In this document: piece by piece, positions 13,668 to 15,536 of the stretch
Layout: the number at the start of each line of letters is the position of its first letter
How positions within the stretch are numbered: the first letter of the stretch is position 1
Made by a program: the position numbers and the translations under genes
From: an uncultured Clostridium sp.
Lineage (GTDB): Bacteria > Bacillota > Clostridia > Lachnospirales > Lachnospiraceae
Assembly (NCBI GenBank): GCA_900540335.1
Contig: UQFC01000064.1
Location: forward strand, 1-15,536
Length of the DNA: 15,536 nt
Reading direction: 5' to 3'
The notes under the pieces: generated by a model
What the model was told of the DNA's origin: nothing
What the model saw: the letters and a program-made list of their open reading frames with translations, nothing else
The model's database searches: none

Positions 13668-14120
13668 TTATCTGTGAATATACATTCTTGTCATACCAGG
13701 TTCATTATCCCCCTGAACCATACAGAAAAACTCCCAGCCATATCTTTCATAAAAACTTGTATGATCAGTAATTAAATAAACAGGTGTGATTCCTTTGGAC
13801 TTCATATCATTCACAACTATATCAAGTAATTTCCCCGCAATTCCCTGACAACGATATTCCTCTTCCGTATATACTGCACATACATTGGGTGTAAGATCCT
13901 TCCTGTCATGAAAATCATTTTCGATCACACCGAGACCGCCTGCAATCCGTCCGTTATTCAGGCAAAGGTACCAACCATATTCTGTTTCATAATTGAGATA
14001 GGATTCCATACATTTAAGATAAGCTTCCTGCGGTACTTCCCATTTTTCATGAAACCATGCAGCTGCTTCTTTTTTTAATTCCGGTTTTTGCCTTAAAGTA
14101 ACATACATATATTCTCTCAT
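13668..14120 (-). CDS. GNAT family N-acetyltransferase
   Basis: This 150-residue GNAT begins MREYMYVTLRQKPELKKEAAAWFHEKWEVP, an N-terminal signature I recognise from small clostridial GNATs. Motif A is NVCAVYTEEEYRCQGIAGKLLD (QGIAGK loop), and it ends VYLITDHTSFYERYGWEFFCMV, a usual GNAT C-terminus. The start is the ATG after CGGAGGACAAT; an in-frame ATG 36 nt upstream falls within the promoter -10 region and is unlikely. It appears to be the first gene of the accessory cassette, 64 bp ahead of O-acetyltransferase copy 2. Its substrate is unknown. Confidence 0.88.
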   Translation of the reverse strand: MREYMYVTLRQKPELKKEAAAWFHEKWEVPQEAYLKCMESYLNYETEYGWYLCLNNGRIAGGLGVIENDFHDRKDLTPNVCAVYTEEEYRCQGIAGKLLDIVVNDMKSKGITPVYLITDHTSFYERYGWEFFCMVQGDNEPGMTRMYIHR

Positions 14121-14154
14121 ATTGTCCTCCGAAATTCCAGCGTCTTCTGCTTTC

Positions 14155-14184
14155 ATTATAACATGAATATTCTATATTTTATAA
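14155..14184 (-). promoter_or_regulatory. Possible promoter of the acetyltransferase cassette
   Basis: A perfect TATAAT -10 (14155-14160, minus strand) lies about 35 bp before the first GNAT start. The best -35 is weak (TTATAA, 18-nt spacing). It is the only promoter-like site found ahead of this run of closely spaced genes. Confidence 0.45.
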
Positions 14185-14269
14185 CATGCAATTCATAATC
14201 ACACTAATCATCATTTCCTTTTCTTCCGGTCTGGATTCTGCAATCATGTAAGCTTGCAGCACCTCTTTC

Positions 14270-14503
14270 ACTGACCTCGCAATGCAGCATTCGCAATACG
14301 CTCCGCTTCTTGCTCATGTACGGCGTTCGCCATATATCGCTGCTTCAAAAAGGACATGGTCGTAAGTAAACTTACTCCATGTCCTCTGCTCCGTCCAAGC
14401 CACCTCGAAAAAGCTTCGCTTTTCCTCGGTGTTTGGCTTTCGCCAAATTGTCCACTCGCAATAAAGAGGCGCTTACAAGCAAGCTTGCATCGCCTCTTTA
14501 TTA
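14270..14503. repeat. Array of clustered palindromes, probable dispersed repeat element
   Basis: Successive hairpins occupy most of the 347-bp gap between spoIVB and the first cassette gene. They are AATGC-A-GCATT (14281-14291); GGCG-TT-CGCC (14322-14331); AGGACATGG/CCATGTCCT with inner GTAAGT/ACTTAC (14351-14385); CACC..AAAAGC/GCTTTT..GGTG (14401-14431); TTTGGC-TTTC-GCCAAA (14432-14447); and AATAAAGAGGCG/CGCCTCTTTATT (14460-14502). A minus-strand frame (14268-14525) stays open through them but starts at TTG and encodes basic low-complexity sequence. This layout fits a REP/MITE-like element rather than a gene. Confidence 0.65.
14460..14502 (-). terminator. Probable spoIVB terminator (12-bp stem)
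   Basis: AATAAAGAGGCG pairs perfectly with CGCCTCTTTATT around a 19-nt loop that contains the palindrome GCAAGCTTGC. It begins 19 bp past the spoIVB stop. The stem's A/T-rich base gives CUCUUUAUU at the 3' arm in both directions, so it could act bidirectionally. It forms the edge of the palindrome array. Confidence 0.6.
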
Positions 14504-14521
14504 CTCCTGTCCAGCTTGGAC

Positions 14522-15536
14522 TCAATGCTCCATCATATCTTCAATAAAGATCCCGTATCCTCTCGTGGGGTCATTGACAAACACATGGGTCACCGCCCCT
14601 ACCAGCTTATCATTCTGAATAATGGGACTGCCGCTCATCCCCTGCACAATCCCTCCCGTTATCCGAAGCAGCTCCTCATCTGTTACCCGCAGCACAATAC
14701 TTTTATTCTTCTGAACGGGATTGTATTCTACTTTTTGAATCTCTATTTCATAGTCCCGCAGCTTTCCGGAAACATCGCTCCGAATCCATGCGGGACCCTT
14801 TTGAATATCCTGGCGATATCCGATTTCCAGAGGCTTTCCCCGCAGCATTTCCTTCATTTTTTCATTAACGGTTCCAAAAATCCCGTCATCTGTGTTCGAT
14901 GTAATTGTTCCCAGTTCTGTCCCCGGACCGTAATAAATCACTCCGGCCATAACTCCCGGCCTTCCCACCGCTCCCTTTTCAATTCCAAGGATTTCCGTTT
15001 CATAGAGACTTCCGTTTTCAATCTCCACCACCTTCCCTGTATCCGTATCGCTGATTCCATGACCAAGAGCTCCGAACTGACCATTTTCCTCCACATAGGT
15101 TATGGTTCCGATCCCCTGAGTATCATCCCTTACCCAGGCCCCCAGCTTATACATTCCGTCCTGAGTCTTTACTGGATTCATGCGAAGCTCCAGATCACGC
15201 CCCTCCCGCCTTACCCGCAGAAGCGCTTCGCTGTCTCCGATGGAATTAAGACTGGTAATCAGTGCTTCTTTATCTCTCAGCGGCTGTCCGTTTATCGCTT
15301 CAATATAATCGCCGGACTGTAAAATTCCGTAAGCAGGCTCCACTTCCTGCCCCTGACTGTCCGTGATCCGGCCCGTTCCCACTACCATAACTCCCTTTGA
15401 CTTTAGATAAATTCCCACAGGAAGTCCGCAGGGCAGCGCATACCGGGAGTCCACCACATCCACCTGGATGTCCTTCATGCGGATCAGCCCGAAAAGCTTC
15501 ATGCCCAGGTGGTAGCTTCCTTCAGATGCGCCATAC
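14522..15536 (-). CDS. spoIVB: SpoIVB sporulation signalling protease, 5' end outside window
   Basis: SpoIVB is the serine peptidase (family S55) secreted by the forespore to trigger pro-sigma-K processing in the mother cell. The 337 visible residues are the C-terminal part; the frame is open to the right edge with residues YGASEGSYHL before the first visible Met. The start and the N-terminal membrane anchor are therefore missing (full proteins are about 420 residues). A PDZ domain (about G-LPVGIYLKSKGVMVVG to LLRVRREGRD) is followed by the S55 domain. That domain has GALGHGISDTDTG (catalytic His), VEENGQ and AGVIYYGPGTELG, then TGGIVQGMSGSPIIQ with the catalytic serine, and the terminal GYGIFIEDMM. 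spo0A usually follows at once; here it lies 10.4 kb away. Confidence 0.95.
   Translation of the reverse strand, partial: YGASEGSYHLGMKLFGLIRMKDIQVDVVDSRYALPCGLPVGIYLKSKGVMVVGTGRITDSQGQEVEPAYGILQSGDYIEAINGQPLRDKEALITSLNSIGDSEALLRVRREGRDLELRMNPVKTQDGMYKLGAWVRDDTQGIGTITYVEENGQFGALGHGISDTDTGKVVEIENGSLYETEILGIEKGAVGRPGVMAGVIYYGPGTELGTITSNTDDGIFGTVNEKMKEMLRGKPLEIGYRQDIQKGPAWIRSDVSGKLRDYEIEIQKVEYNPVQKNKSIVLRVTDEELLRITGGIVQGMSGSPIIQNDKLVGAVTHVFVNDPTRGYGIFIEDMMEH

Noticed and set aside
14270..14503. CRISPR array
   Set aside because: The hairpins differ in sequence and length, with no repeated unit or regular spacer, and no cas gene is present.
14268..14525. 85-codon minus-strand frame through the palindromes
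   Set aside because: It starts at TTG within the end of spoIVB, lacks a ribosome site and is produced by stop-free palindromic DNA.
14516..15322. 268-codon plus-strand open frame
   Set aside because: It is antisense to spoIVB, whose catalytic motifs are intact; the frame lacks family features.

Overview
The window comes from a spore-forming Firmicute of the Clostridia, most likely a gut Lachnospiraceae relative (Blautia/Dorea/Ruminococcus-like). The reasons are a clostridial-type Spo0A, a SpoIVB sporulation protease, a GT5 glycogen synthase, strong AGGAGG-type ribosome binding sites, moderate GC, and a 'GAACCTTGAAAA' rRNA leader. Every gene I can support lies on the minus strand, so transcription runs from the right edge to the left edge.

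In transcription order, the right edge holds spoIVB (5' end outside the window), closed by a long hairpin. That hairpin is one of a tight array of palindromes at about 14270-14503 that looks like a dispersed repeat element. Next comes a compact cassette at 14120-9002: GNAT, sugar O-acetyltransferase, GNAT, small EamA/DMT transporter, sugar O-acetyltransferase, a frameshifted GNAT, a DUF5714-ArsC fusion, and an APH-fold kinase. Then come a U32-like TIM-barrel protein and a 1205-residue NRPS-like protein (adenylation, carrier, condensation, remnant adenylation). After these come spo0A, glgA and a YuiD/DUF212 membrane protein, closed by a strong terminator at 1149-1185. A stand-alone LytTR regulator sits below a 38-bp tandem repeat. 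At the left edge, tandem sigma-A promoters and a leader fire out of the window, almost certainly into a 16S-23S-5S rRNA operon.

spoIVB and spo0A are normally direct neighbours in endospore formers; here about 10.4 kb of accessory genes separates them. The spo0A leader carries its own promoter. It also has an upstream segment exactly complementary to the spo0A ribosome binding site, which could silence read-through messages from the accessory genes while leaving spo0A's own transcript translatable.

Start codons were chosen by ribosome binding site rather than longest frame. This shortens the LytTR, NRPS-like, U32-like, APH, two GNAT and one O-acetyltransferase genes. Product names rest on motif recognition by eye; no database search was run.
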